Shown: positions 24,232-33,578, counted from the first letter of the stretch. The stretch is 36,779 nucleotides of DNA from a bacterium (GCA_025774615.1 JALGVQ010000021.1:1-36779); one strand, 5' to 3'. Program-made: numbers and translations. Notes: generated by a model not told the origin, from the letters alone.

Positions 24232-24831
24232 TCAACCCTCTTCGATATCCTCACCGGGAAGGGTCATAATCAACTCTTCGAGTGGCCGCTTTGGAACGTG
24301 ATGCCTGCCTTCTTCGTCCCGCCAGTACCGGATATCACCCGAATCATCCACATCCTCAAGGATCACCTCTTCAACCGGTTCGCCCAGGGCGAGTACGAGA
24401 AGTATCTCGAAGCGGGATTCATCGATACCGAGCACTTCCCGGATCCCCCGTTTTTCGAAGGAGCCGATGACACACCCGCCCAGACCCCGCTCGGTCGCTG
24501 CCAGCATGATGGCATGCGCCGCGATACCATGGTCACAACTGAAGCTGGAGGTGATCTCGGTGTCCCCGAGGATGACGATACACGCTGTGGGATGTTCACC
24601 CTCAGCAGGTCCCTTCCACTCCTCGAGATAACCGGCCCATCGCAGGTGGGGGAATATCCTCTCAACGGATGCCCTGTCACTGCAGAGGAAATACTTGAGC
24701 GGCTGGAGGTTGGCGCTGGATGGTGAACAGCGGGCGAAGTCGACCAGCTCTTCCAGCGTACCGTGATCGATGGTGACCGACTCATCGAAGCGACGGTAGC
24801 TACGGGTTTTCATGATCAGTTCTTTAAGCAT
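24232..24831 (-). CDS. Nitroreductase family flavoprotein
   Basis: This 199-residue protein belongs to the FMN-dependent nitroreductase superfamily. It starts with the usual RSYRRF motif that contacts FMN phosphate, then ARCSPSSANLQPLKYF, and ends with GLGGCVIGSF and LALGEP. These enzymes reduce nitro groups, quinones or specific metabolites with NAD(P)H, and the natural substrate is not clear. ATG 24831 is chosen; GTG 24834 just before it is equally plausible because GGGAGGA lies upstream of both. It is on the same strand as the Rrf2 gene, 89 bases upstream of that start, and could read into that operon. No specific partner is evident. Confidence 0.93.
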   Translation of the reverse strand: MLKELIMKTRSYRRFDESVTIDHGTLEELVDFARCSPSSANLQPLKYFLCSDRASVERIFPHLRWAGYLEEWKGPAEGEHPTACIVILGDTEITSSFSCDHGIAAHAIMLAATERGLGGCVIGSFEKRGIREVLGIDESRFEILLVLALGEPVEEVILEDVDDSGDIRYWRDEEGRHHVPKRPLEELIMTLPGEDIEEG

Positions 24832-25052
24832 CACTGCTTATCCTCCCGTGTGTACCTGATCTCACCACCGGCGATGGTCAGGTCTCCGCATATGTCAATA
24901 ATCTCCTCTCAGGAGTGTCGATTTCATCCGATAGTAGTGAGGGGATGCTCTGTCGTCGAGCAAGTCATGTGACTCAGGGCGCCGGGTATGGATGGAATTG
25001 TGACAGCGGGGGGTATCGGACCCCGGGTATATCGTGTAGCCTGATAGTGACC

Positions 25053-25910
25053 ATGATCCTGACGGAACTGAAAGATCTGATCGCGACCACGATTCGGGTC
25101 TGGAGACTCGACCACGCTGCCCGTATGGGGGCTGCGCTGGCCTTCTATCTGACCACTTCGGTCATTCCAATGGCGATCCTGAGCCTGATCATCCTCGGTA
25201 ATGTGATGCGGGCGTCGGCTGCTGAGGCACAGATACATATTTCCCTGAGCGCGGCCCTGGGAGATGAGACCGCCCGGTTCGTTGAAAACCTCGTTCTGTC
25301 GGCAGCCGGGGGGGGAGGGGGAACAGCGGCCATCTTCGGTATCTTCATCCTCGCGCTCATGGCATCCAACATGTTCCACCACATCAGGAATTCACTCGAT
25401 GTGCTCTGGGGTGTGCGCGGCCGGCAGGCTCCCCTGAAGACATTCCTGATGGGTAGATGGATTTCGGTGCTCCTCATCCTCGGGGTACAACTGATTCTGC
25501 TGGCTCTCTTTGCGGTGGGCATGCTCGCCTCATCGGTCATCCCCGTTATCATCGGCTGGTTCCCGTCACAGGTGGGACTCCTGACACAGGTGGCGTACGA
25601 CGCGATCATCTTTGTGGAGGTCTTCCTGCTCGTCTGCGCCATCTACTGGCTGCTTGCCCGGGCACAGCTCCAGTGGCGGGTTATCGTCGCGGGGGCGGCG
25701 TTTACCTCTTTTCTCTTTATCATCGGGAAGTACCTGCTGGCGCTCGGTCTCAGTATCAGCAACATTGCCTCGATCTACGGCGCGTTCGGCTCCCTGCTGA
25801 TACTGCTTCTCTGGTTCTACTATATCGCCCAGATATTCTATCTGGGGGCGGAGTTCACAAAAGTCTACTCCGACCGCGTCCAGAGTTCGGGATCTGAGAT
25901 GAAGGCGTAG
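25053..25910 (+). CDS. YihY/BrkB family inner-membrane protein
   Basis: This 285-residue protein has about six membrane helices and the family signatures RMGAALAFYLTTSVIPM near the start, FHHIRNSLDVLWGVR in the middle and IYGAFGSLLILLLWFYYIAQIFYLGAEF at the end. Family members are uncharacterised or transport-like; an old link of the name to ribonuclease BN was wrong. ATG 25053 gives the standard N-terminus; the ribosome-binding site is weak, and GTG 25047 is a near alternative. The last 46 bases overlap the end of the convergent glutamate dehydrogenase gene, so the two genes share 3' sequence in opposite directions. The 5' region (24835-25052) holds no gene. Confidence 0.92.
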   Translation: MILTELKDLIATTIRVWRLDHAARMGAALAFYLTTSVIPMAILSLIILGNVMRASAAEAQIHISLSAALGDETARFVENLVLSAAGGGGGTAAIFGIFILALMASNMFHHIRNSLDVLWGVRGRQAPLKTFLMGRWISVLLILGVQLILLALFAVGMLASSVIPVIIGWFPSQVGLLTQVAYDAIIFVEVFLLVCAIYWLLARAQLQWRVIVAGAAFTSFLFIIGKYLLALGLSISNIASIYGAFGSLLILLLWFYYIAQIFYLGAEFTKVYSDRVQSSGSEMKA

Positions 25911-28759
25911 AAATCCATCTCGTTGGCGTCGAGACCATTCATATAGACATACCGACTTGCGAGTCTGGCCGAGAAGAGCGCTCTGAGATAGGTATCAGGT
26001 ACCCGCTTGCGCAGTTCCCGGATCGGCACCAGTTGCAGGAGCACCTCGGGACAGGTGGCTCGCAGAACCCGCTCGAAGAGGTCTTTCTTCTTCCAGAGAT
26101 CGGTCCTGGCGACAGCGTCCGTGATGGTATTGATCTTCCGACTGAGGAGATCAGTGAGGAGTGAGCGGGGGGTTCCTTCTTTTTCGTGTTCACGCCAGAT
26201 CAGCTTAAATTCGAGCCGGGCATTCGTTCTGATGCTCCCAAGGATATCTGAGACGTATTGCTTCCGGAACGAAGGGATTCCGCTCCCCCGGACGCACATG
26301 TGCTCGCTGAATTCGTCATCTGTCAGAGCAAGGTCGGCAAGGACCTCCAGTGAGGAGGAGGTCACACCTCCCTTGTTGGTGGCGGCATCCTTGTAGAGGA
26401 TAACTCCCTTCTCCTCGAGGCGGAGCCTGGCTTCCTCGGTGATGAAGAGATTGGCGCCCTCGACGATGAACCGAAAACGCGGTTTACCCCGGTCATCCAA
26501 TACCTCGGTCCAGTTATTGATATTGATGGAAGCCGGTCTCCCGCCACACGGAACAAAAAGGTCGGCGTTGAACTCGGGACGGAGGTGGAACGTATTCCTG
26601 AGGTCGAATCCATTGGCGATGACTGTTCCCCCCGGCAGTCGGATGTTCTTTTGATCAACCGTGATAAGGAATCCGTCATCGGAGAGGAGGGAGCGATCGA
26701 ATTCCCTGACCGGTACCCGTTTTTTCGCGAGCCGTCGCAGTTCCTTCCGGTCAAGACCTGCCGGATCATGGAGTACACCTGACCCGTCGACGATGGCGAG
26801 GATCCGATCCTTTGATATGAGGATCTCATTGCTGCCGAGGTCGCCATCGGGCCCTCCGGTCATCACCTTCGTTATCTGGCTCTCCTTCAGCCCCTGCCGG
26901 GAGAGTATCTGGAGCACATATTCGTGCACAGAATTCGTGGTCATACCGTAGAGATCATGCGGGATGCCGCCCATGCTGACAGGCCTGCCGGTGGTGAACG
27001 CTTTCCAGTAGGGATATCCTCGCCGGCGAGCGCGTTCCGAGGCCCAGTCCATCTCATCGGCAGTTCCTTCATCGGGTCCGAGGAAGAGCAGTATCTCCTC
27101 ACCGGAATAATCGATGGTTCCCTCGTATGGCAGGATCAGGTCGAGCAGGCCATCGATGTATTTCCTGAAGGCGGATTCGGCCGAATCGGGATAGCGCCAG
27201 TGGAGCAGGATGGTGCCTTTGGAACCGCCTTCGGGGATATCCTTGTTCTTCTGCTGCTGGGTATGTGCCAGGTTGTAGTTCTCATCGAAGAGAGAATCGG
27301 AATTCTTCTCATGGATGATCCTGCTCGGTGAACGGACAAGTCTGATCCCGCCGCGGGCGATATCCCGGAACCGGATATGGAATCCCCTGAACTCACTTCC
27401 GAGCACATGGATGATTCCATGCGGTTTTTCGGGGTAATCGATCTGATTGAGGAACCCGGGATCGAGGAGGAAGGCAAGGGAGGTCTTCTCCCGCTGGTAG
27501 AAGTTCGTTTTCAGGATCGACTCGATGAAGAGAAGGACCGCTCCGAAGATGGTCCGATCCGATTCACGATCGACCAGGTCGTTGAGGATATTCCCCAGAT
27601 CCTCGACACAGGCGGGGACGTCACGGCCGGTCTCAGCCGGATTGAATTTGCCATCGAAGCATGTGTACGCGCACTTCAGCGCTTCATGGTTGTTGACGAA
27701 AGCATCCCATATCCGGAATCTGTCGAAAGAGACACTTGCAAGCCTCGACCTGAGGTTCCGGAGAATGCCCACCATCTCCGGTTCGTTCTCGAGAGCTCCC
27801 ACCAGCGTGACATACTCGTTGTCGTACTCACGCAGAAACTGATGCGCAAAATCACAGGCTGCGTAACCGAATACCATCTCCTGCGCGTTCAGTTCTCCGG
27901 TGCGGAACAGGGGTGAGAGGCGGGAGTCGGGAATGACGTAGATGAGGCTGATATCCTCTATCAGATCTTCGATCAGGTTTTTGTCGAGGATCCTGTCCAG
28001 ATAGAGGGCATAGATCGTCCGCCCGTTCGCGAACTGCTCGATATATTTCCTGTTGGAGACCAGACCATGTGATTCGAACACATCGGAGATGTTCGAAAAG
28101 AAGCGGGAGCCGGAATCCTGATTGATCGAGACCATGATCCGCTGCTCGTCGGTATCGTCGGGATAAGACACCTCGATGAGTGGACTCTCCCAGCTGCAGG
28201 AGGCATTGAGTATCCGCTGATATCGGGTAGAGGTCTCCTCAACCGTTCTTTCGAGAAAGTTGGTGCTCGCGATCTGCAGGATATCGGTGTCTTCTTCACA
28301 GATGAATGCCTGGGAGAATTCCGGCATCTCAACAACGTACATCCGTAAAGGGACCTGTCCCGGGCGTGAGCCGGTCGTGCGATACGATTGCAGGCGACAG
28401 TTCGGATACCGCTGTTCGATGCGTCGCTCCACCTCGGTAGCGGTATGGTGATGATCGTCGATCAGGTACGTAGCACTGTTCTCACTCTCGGTACGCAGAT
28501 CGATACTGAGCTCACGATCTTTCCTGAGCGCCGCTACTATCTCTGCGGCTTTCACAGCCTCGATATGGCTGGCAATGGTTTCGACCGGTGTGGTCAGGTA
28601 GTAGTGATCGGGCAGGCCGAGCCCGGTGCTGAACCAGTCGATGATCTCCCGCACCGCCTTCTCATCGAAATGTCCATGATCGACGATGGTTTTTTCGATC
28701 TGTTCCAGCTGTGCTTCCGCGAGGACGGATTGCTCCGCTATCTCTGCGAGTGTTCTCAT
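25865..28759 (-). CDS. Large NAD-dependent glutamate dehydrogenase (GDH2-like)
   Basis: This 964-residue protein is a large NAD-specific glutamate dehydrogenase, which oxidises glutamate to 2-oxoglutarate and ammonium, normally in catabolism. The N-terminal half (about 1-450) is regulatory and poorly conserved. The catalytic half shows the substrate lysine region GGSKGTILL, MTGGPDGDLGSNEIL for the nucleotide fold, and FIVEGANLFIT. Its length and order fit the fungal-type GDH2 (about 115 kDa) better than the 180-kDa bacterial type. AAGGAAAAGGG precedes ATG 28759. The stop lies within the 3' end of the convergent YihY gene. The radical SAM gene is divergent from its start. Confidence 0.9.
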   Translation of the reverse strand: MRTLAEIAEQSVLAEAQLEQIEKTIVDHGHFDEKAVREIIDWFSTGLGLPDHYYLTTPVETIASHIEAVKAAEIVAALRKDRELSIDLRTESENSATYLIDDHHHTATEVERRIEQRYPNCRLQSYRTTGSRPGQVPLRMYVVEMPEFSQAFICEEDTDILQIASTNFLERTVEETSTRYQRILNASCSWESPLIEVSYPDDTDEQRIMVSINQDSGSRFFSNISDVFESHGLVSNRKYIEQFANGRTIYALYLDRILDKNLIEDLIEDISLIYVIPDSRLSPLFRTGELNAQEMVFGYAACDFAHQFLREYDNEYVTLVGALENEPEMVGILRNLRSRLASVSFDRFRIWDAFVNNHEALKCAYTCFDGKFNPAETGRDVPACVEDLGNILNDLVDRESDRTIFGAVLLFIESILKTNFYQREKTSLAFLLDPGFLNQIDYPEKPHGIIHVLGSEFRGFHIRFRDIARGGIRLVRSPSRIIHEKNSDSLFDENYNLAHTQQQKNKDIPEGGSKGTILLHWRYPDSAESAFRKYIDGLLDLILPYEGTIDYSGEEILLFLGPDEGTADEMDWASERARRRGYPYWKAFTTGRPVSMGGIPHDLYGMTTNSVHEYVLQILSRQGLKESQITKVMTGGPDGDLGSNEILISKDRILAIVDGSGVLHDPAGLDRKELRRLAKKRVPVREFDRSLLSDDGFLITVDQKNIRLPGGTVIANGFDLRNTFHLRPEFNADLFVPCGGRPASININNWTEVLDDRGKPRFRFIVEGANLFITEEARLRLEEKGVILYKDAATNKGGVTSSSLEVLADLALTDDEFSEHMCVRGSGIPSFRKQYVSDILGSIRTNARLEFKLIWREHEKEGTPRSLLTDLLSRKINTITDAVARTDLWKKKDLFERVLRATCPEVLLQLVPIRELRKRVPDTYLRALFSARLASRYVYMNGLDANEMDFYAFISDPELWTRSE

Positions 28760-28901
28760 GCCCTTTTCCTTCCCTCATCCGAATACCGGCATGGAGTTGC
28801 CGGCACGGGAACGATACTCAGCCCTCACGAGTGTGACAATCGAGTATGATATTTGCGGATGGTGGCGACAGCAGAATCCCCTCATTCGGGCATGGGCAAA
28901 C

Positions 28902-29807
28902 ATGAGTGATCCAGGTTTTCTGAACGTGGCTGCTTCGGGTGAACTCGAGGAACGAGCCGGAAAACTCACCACGGAACTGCGATCGTGTGCGCTCTGTCCC
29001 CGGGGGTGCTCGACCGACCGGTCAGACCCGCAACAGGCCCTATGCGGTATAGGTCTTCAGGCAGTCGTTTCTTCCGCTCACCCGCATTTCGGTGAGGAGC
29101 CGCCGATCACCGGCACGCGGGGCAGCGGAACCATCTTCTTCGCTGGCTGTAACCTCAGATGCTGGTTCTGTCAGAACTCAGATATAAGCCATGGCAGGGC
29201 AGGACGGTCCGTGACGGCCGAACAGCTGGCGGGGATGATGCTCCAGCTCCAGTCCCTGGGATGCCATAACATCAATCTGGTGACCCCCTCTCATGTAGTA
29301 CCGCAGATCCTTTCCGCGCTCGATGTGGCAGTGAAGGGCGGACTCTCGATCCCGCTGGTATATAACTCCGGTGGATATGACTCGGTCGAAACCCTGCGGA
29401 TACTGGACGGGATCGTGGATATCTACATGCCCGATCTGAAATATTCCGGATCGCAGTCAGCCAGACGCCTGTCAGCCGCGCCCGATTACCCTGAAGTATC
29501 GCGGGCCGCCCTGAAGGAGATGCATCGCCAGGTAGGGGATCTCCAGACCGATCGTGCGGGAGTGGCAGTGAGGGGCCTGCTCGTGCGTCACCTCGTCCTG
29601 CCGGGAGATCAGGCGGGTACGGGGGAATGCATGCGATTCCTGGCCCGGGAACTCTCACCAGAAACCTGTGTGAACATTATGGCACAATACCGTCCGATCC
29701 ATAAGGCATGGCGTCGACCGGAAGTGAATCGGCCTCTCCTGAGGGAGGAGTATGAGGCCGCTCTGGAGATGGCCCGCCAGGCCGGGATCAGGCGTCTCAC
29801 GCGCTGA
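28902..29807 (+). CDS. Radical SAM protein, pyruvate-formate-lyase-activase-related
   Basis: This 301-residue protein has the canonical radical SAM cluster motif CNLRCWFC (Cys83, Cys87, Cys90), which binds a 4Fe-4S cluster and cleaves S-adenosylmethionine. An extra cysteine motif near the N-terminus, CALCPRGC (Cys29, 32, 36), and a further Cys in LCGIG match the PflX or PflA-related subfamily. Segments INLVTPSH and VYNSGGYDS follow, with PDLKY and YRP later. A glycyl-radical partner is not in the window, so the target is unknown. ATG 28902 is chosen by the family N-terminus; the longer frame from 28686 overlaps the start region of the divergent glutamate dehydrogenase gene. Confidence 0.9.
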   Translation: MSDPGFLNVAASGELEERAGKLTTELRSCALCPRGCSTDRSDPQQALCGIGLQAVVSSAHPHFGEEPPITGTRGSGTIFFAGCNLRCWFCQNSDISHGRAGRSVTAEQLAGMMLQLQSLGCHNINLVTPSHVVPQILSALDVAVKGGLSIPLVYNSGGYDSVETLRILDGIVDIYMPDLKYSGSQSARRLSAAPDYPEVSRAALKEMHRQVGDLQTDRAGVAVRGLLVRHLVLPGDQAGTGECMRFLARELSPETCVNIMAQYRPIHKAWRRPEVNRPLLREEYEAALEMARQAGIRRLTR

Positions 29808-29889
29808 TCGTCCTGTGTGCGTGGTGGTGGACCGATCGGGGAAGGTCGGATACGCTCAGGTACGCAATCCTTTCCAGGAGGTGGATCTC

Positions 29890-30204
29890 ATGCCGACATA
29901 CATTCTGATGACGAAACTCGGGCCTGACGCGATGCGAGACCCCCGGGGGCGCAAGACAGTCGGGAAGGCGTGGATGGACAAGGTCCAGGGACTCTGTCCC
30001 GACGTGGAGTGGATAGCCCACTATGCCATCCTCGGGCCATACGACTTCATGGACATCTACCATGCGCCCGATGAAGAGACCGCTCACCGGGTCTCGCTGA
30101 TATCCCGCAGTGAGGGAGCCATCACTGCCGAGAGCTGGGGAGCGCTCCCCTACGACCGGTATGTACCGCTCGTGGAGGAGGTCGAAAAGCTGGAGGGTCG
30201 ATGA
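29890..30204 (+). CDS. GYD domain protein
   Basis: This 104-residue protein matches the GYD (DUF/ferredoxin-like fold) family: TYILMTKLGPDA at the start, YAILGPYDFMDIYHAPDEETA in the middle and a short C-terminal strand (YDRYVPLVEEV). The family has a dimeric alpha-beta barrel fold and no settled activity. AGGAGG lies seven bases before ATG 29890, ruling out the longer upstream frame. It follows the radical SAM gene by 82 bases on the same strand and may be in the same operon, but that is inference. A hairpin after its stop separates it from the convergent permease gene. Confidence 0.85.
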   Translation: MPTYILMTKLGPDAMRDPRGRKTVGKAWMDKVQGLCPDVEWIAHYAILGPYDFMDIYHAPDEETAHRVSLISRSEGAITAESWGALPYDRYVPLVEEVEKLEGR

Positions 30205-30255
30205 CGGGATAAGAGATGCGAGGATGAGAATCGAGGGGTCGTGTGAGGATCATCG

Positions 30256-30284
30256 GAGCGCCGCCACCTGTGGCAGCGGCGCTC
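30256..30284 (+). other. Perfect 9-bp hairpin between convergent genes
   Basis: GAGCGCCGC (30256-30264) pairs with GCGGCGCTC (30276-30284) across an 11-base loop. It sits between the GYD gene and the permease gene, which end toward each other. No T-run follows on either strand, so it is not a standard intrinsic terminator, but it could protect or end both transcripts. Confidence 0.6.
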
Positions 30285-30296
30285 AGGTGGAACAGG

Positions 30297-31139
30297 TCAG
30301 GTGCCGACCTGAGACTTCTCTGCCAATTTTGCGATCAATGGTCGGAGGGCGGCCGCTAACAGCAGGAAGATGCCCAGCAGGATCACGATGTTTGGCCCGC
30401 ACGGGACATCGATCCACCATGACAACATCAACCCCAGCACGGTCGCGAGAACACCGATCCCCCAGCCGATCAGCAATCGGGTCTTCCATGACGTGCTGAA
30501 AAGGGCTGAGATCGCCGTTGGGACCACCAGGAAGCTGAAGACCAGCAGGACTCCGGCGACCTTCACACTGAATACGATGACCAGCCCGAAGGTGAGATAG
30601 AAGACAAAGTCGAGCCAGCGGTCGCTCTTGCTGAACACGCCGTCACGGTATTCCTCTGTCAGTCTCATGAACCGTTTCCGTAACAGCCAGTGCACTCCGC
30701 CGACTACAGAGTAGAGGATCACCAGTGGTACGATCGTGCCCCAGTTGACCCAGAGGATGGCCCCCATGAGGGTCTCCTTGATGTGTTCAGCGCCACCCGC
30801 AGACTGGTCGGCAACGATGATCGAGGCTGCAGTGGCGACCACATAGGCGATCCCGATGATCGCCTCCTGGGGGATCCGCTGGTTGCGTACCCGGGTCACA
30901 CTGAAGATGGCCGATCCGATGATCACAAAGAGGATCGACCAGGTGTAGGTGTGACTGGCCGGCCCTCCCGGCTCGATCACGAAGGCAACGATCGAGCCGA
31001 GCGCAGCTATCTGGGCCAGGGCCAGGTCGACGAAGATGATCTCCCGTTCGATCACGTGGATGCCGAGATAGACATGGATCGCCACGATTGCCAGAGTGGC
31101 GACGAAGGGGGGAAAAAGGAATGCGATGATCTCGCCCAT
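30297..31139 (-). CDS. Metal ABC transporter permease (ABC-3, ZnuB-like)
   Basis: This 280-residue inner-membrane protein has seven to nine hydrophobic helices and ABC-3 family segments: GIHVIEREIIFVDLALAQIAALGS, the coupling-helix-like region with AYVVATAASIIVADQS, and KVAGVLLVFSFLVVPTAIS. Its family forms the channel for Zn, Mn or Fe import with a cytosolic ATPase. AAGGAG lies nine bases before ATG 31139. It follows the binding-protein gene by 26 bases and is plainly in the same operon, but no ATPase gene exists anywhere in the window, so that subunit must be encoded elsewhere. Confidence 0.92.
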   Translation of the reverse strand: MGEIIAFLFPPFVATLAIVAIHVYLGIHVIEREIIFVDLALAQIAALGSIVAFVIEPGGPASHTYTWSILFVIIGSAIFSVTRVRNQRIPQEAIIGIAYVVATAASIIVADQSAGGAEHIKETLMGAILWVNWGTIVPLVILYSVVGGVHWLLRKRFMRLTEEYRDGVFSKSDRWLDFVFYLTFGLVIVFSVKVAGVLLVFSFLVVPTAISALFSTSWKTRLLIGWGIGVLATVLGLMLSWWIDVPCGPNIVILLGIFLLLAAALRPLIAKLAEKSQVGT

Positions 31140-31165
31140 GAAGTTCGTCTCCTTGCGGTCTGTGC

Positions 31166-32209
31166 TCAGTCTTCCTCGACCAGCGCTGTGAGGATCGCAT
31201 CGATCCAGTAGTCGTACAGTTCGAAAAGAGTGTCTGTCCCCTCTGCGCCGGTGACCGAGATCGGCAGGAAGACCGCCCGCACACCCGTGCGTTCCTCGAT
31301 CTTCTTCGGTGTGTTCCTCTCGAAATAGTTGGCCACCAGCATCAACTCGATGCCGTAGTCGTTGATCTCATCGATCACCTGCTTGACGTGTCGAGCGGTG
31401 GGGGGGATTCCCGGTTTCGGTTCGACGAAATCAATGATCTCCATGCCGAATGCCCGGGCGAAGTACGACCAGTTCTTGTGGTAGGCGATGATCTGGAGCC
31501 CCCGCAGGGGAGCCGCCTTCCCGTACCACCCGCCGAGGTGATCGAGCAGGGTGCCGCCGTTGTACGGTTCACTCTCGAGGAACTCGAAGAGCGTCGCGTT
31601 CTCAACCATCTCGGCAAGCAGGTCACCGCCGATCAGGTCGACGATCTCATCCCCGAAGAGGGCCCGGTCCCAACGGTCAAGGAAATCCCGGTAACCCCGG
31701 TCGTATTCCGCGCTGTGTCCCGGATCGACTTTCTGCAGGCCGATCCTGACGTTGGCACCCGCCTGCCGCAGCCGGGCGGGGCAGGTCTGGATGTGCGGAT
31801 TGCCGTGCACGTGGATATCACCGGCCGAACGGTCGGCCGCTGCATGCACGTCGATGAGCTGCATCCCGGCAGTGACTGCCACGTAGCCGTTCGCCCCTTC
31901 CATGATGTTCGAGTTGCGCGACTTGTCGATCAGCGGCGGGGCCCACATCTCGAGGTCAATGCCGGTCTGGACGAAGAGGTCGGCGTCTGAGAGCATAAGG
32001 GCCAGACTCGGCTTTGGCGGTACGAAATGGGGATCCTGATTTCCCTGGGCGATGAAAGATGCTTCAACCAGGTTTCCTCCGATTTCCTGCGCAAGGGCGG
32101 CGAAGTCTGGAACACTGCCAACGACCTTTACCGGCTCCTGCGGTATGCCTGCCCCGAGTGTGCCGATGAGCACCACGGCGGCAACGGTACAGAGAGTGCT
32201 GCGTTTCAT
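31166..32209 (-). CDS. Metal ABC transporter substrate-binding protein (ZnuA-like)
   Basis: This 347-residue protein is a cluster A-I metal-binding receptor. It has a cleavable signal peptide, then ligand segments NQDPHFVPPKPS (His61) and GNPHIQ (His139), with HVH just before (His133 and His135), and a third histidine in IIAYHKNW. The usual ZnuA NPHxWLDP reads NPHIQTCP here, with an unexpected Cys. It lacks the long His-rich loop of classic zinc proteins, so the metal could be Zn, Mn or another divalent ion. GAGGAGG precedes ATG 32209. The outer-membrane gene lies just upstream (22 bases) and the permease downstream. Confidence 0.92.
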   Translation of the reverse strand: MKRSTLCTVAAVVLIGTLGAGIPQEPVKVVGSVPDFAALAQEIGGNLVEASFIAQGNQDPHFVPPKPSLALMLSDADLFVQTGIDLEMWAPPLIDKSRNSNIMEGANGYVAVTAGMQLIDVHAAADRSAGDIHVHGNPHIQTCPARLRQAGANVRIGLQKVDPGHSAEYDRGYRDFLDRWDRALFGDEIVDLIGGDLLAEMVENATLFEFLESEPYNGGTLLDHLGGWYGKAAPLRGLQIIAYHKNWSYFARAFGMEIIDFVEPKPGIPPTARHVKQVIDEINDYGIELMLVANYFERNTPKKIEERTGVRAVFLPISVTGAEGTDTLFELYDYWIDAILTALVEED

Positions 32210-32231
32210 GATCGAACCTCCTCTACAACGC

Positions 32232-33578
32232 TTAATACGCTTCATGCTTGTGCGGTCCCATCGACCATACCGTCTGCAGGATCATGCGGTTGATGGTGTC
32301 GGAGTCGGCAAAGGACATCCTGACGGAATCGACCTGGATCCGGAAGAACACGAACTCGCTCTGCCAGAGGTCGAGGGTTGCAGCGATACCACGGATCGAT
32401 TCGTTCCTGTCCCAGGGGAGCTGGGTGTAGTCGAATCGGACACTGGCAAGGAGCCGGGCCCCGAGCCGGCGTTGGGCCGAGAGGTAGCCTCCCCATGTCT
32501 GTATCGTGCCGAGGGGGGTTTCCCGGCTGCTGAAGAGTGCCTCGGCCCGCACATCGAATGAACGGTAGTGACTGCGACCGGCAGGAGCCCAGCGGTAGTT
32601 CAGGTCCACTCCCCAGATCGTCGAGAGATGATCTCCGGCGAGATCATTTGCGCCCTGCGCGCCGCTCAGACCGATCTCCAGGTAGGCATCGCTGGTGAGA
32701 TCGTAGTAGTTCTTGAGCCGGGCCACCGCTATGCGGTCATGCCCTTTCCCGCCGGCGAAACTGATCCCGTCACCACCAGAGACATACTCAAGGGTGAGTT
32801 CATTTACATGCGACCAGAGTCGGCCGAGGACCCAGTTTCCCGAAACCCCCAGACCTTCGAGCCCGTCCTGATTGAAGAAGGTGGTGAGCACATGCGGGCG
32901 GTCTACCTGGGGCAGAGCGTGTTCGTGCCACCGGTTGATCTGACCGAACTGGTTGCGGAACAGACCGATCTTCAGATGGGTGTGGGAGACCCACTGCATG
33001 TAGGCTTCTTCGATCACCAGACTGCCGTCACCAGGGATCTCGAGGAAGAACTTGCCTCGAGTGAAGGGATCGAGTGGAGCGACCACATTCAGCTCGGCAG
33101 CCCGGAGGAAAAAACGATTCCCTGCCGGCAGGAAAGTGAGGTTGTCAGTAAAATCCATGCCGTCCCAGGGAACATAAGCGGTACCGGTCGGTGATTGCGG
33201 CCATCGGGCCATCCCGATGAAGTCGCCGGTCATGCTTAACTCGGGATTGAGCTGGTTCATCTGACGCTGGCGACCGTAGAAGGTGACCGAACGGGGATCG
33301 ACCTCCTGTTCCCGGCCTCCGGCTACCCGCTGCTGGGCCCGTTGACGGAGGGATTCACGCCGTGTTGCTTCCTGCTGGACGTTCAGGAGGGCTTCCACCG
33401 CCCGGAGGCGCTGTTCAAGATACTGAATTTTGCCTTCGAGCTGGGTGGTGTCGGGTATCGCCTGCTGTCTCTCCCGACCTGGAGGCGTTCCCCGTGCTCT
33501 GACCTGGGCATCGACCGGAACGGTCCAGGCCATCCCCAGGAAGAGGAGCAGGGTGATGAAACATGATGATCGAGGCAT
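32232..33578 (-). CDS. Outer-membrane beta-barrel protein of metal-uptake operon
   Basis: This 448-residue protein has a signal peptide (to about VDA near residue 24), a short coiled-coil segment (LEGKIQYLEQRLRAVEALL region), and then about 330 residues of alternating amphipathic strands ending in an aromatic residue. That is the plan of a porin-like outer-membrane barrel with an N-terminal peptidoglycan- or trimer-associated helix. I recognise no named family. Because it heads the binding protein and permease genes with 22 bases between, I infer a role in metal passage across the outer membrane. ATG 33578 has AAGGAG nine bases upstream; the ATG at 33587 lies too close to that site. Confidence 0.78.
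   Translation of the reverse strand: MPRSSCFITLLLFLGMAWTVPVDAQVRARGTPPGRERQQAIPDTTQLEGKIQYLEQRLRAVEALLNVQQEATRRESLRQRAQQRVAGGREQEVDPRSVTFYGRQRQMNQLNPELSMTGDFIGMARWPQSPTGTAYVPWDGMDFTDNLTFLPAGNRFFLRAAELNVVAPLDPFTRGKFFLEIPGDGSLVIEEAYMQWVSHTHLKIGLFRNQFGQINRWHEHALPQVDRPHVLTTFFNQDGLEGLGVSGNWVLGRLWSHVNELTLEYVSGGDGISFAGGKGHDRIAVARLKNYYDLTSDAYLEIGLSGAQGANDLAGDHLSTIWGVDLNYRWAPAGRSHYRSFDVRAEALFSSRETPLGTIQTWGGYLSAQRRLGARLLASVRFDYTQLPWDRNESIRGIAATLDLWQSEFVFFRIQVDSVRMSFADSDTINRMILQTVWSMGPHKHEAY

Noticed and set aside
24880-24903. TTGACA on the minus strand as the nitroreductase promoter
   Set aside because: No acceptable -10 element lies 16-18 bases downstream.
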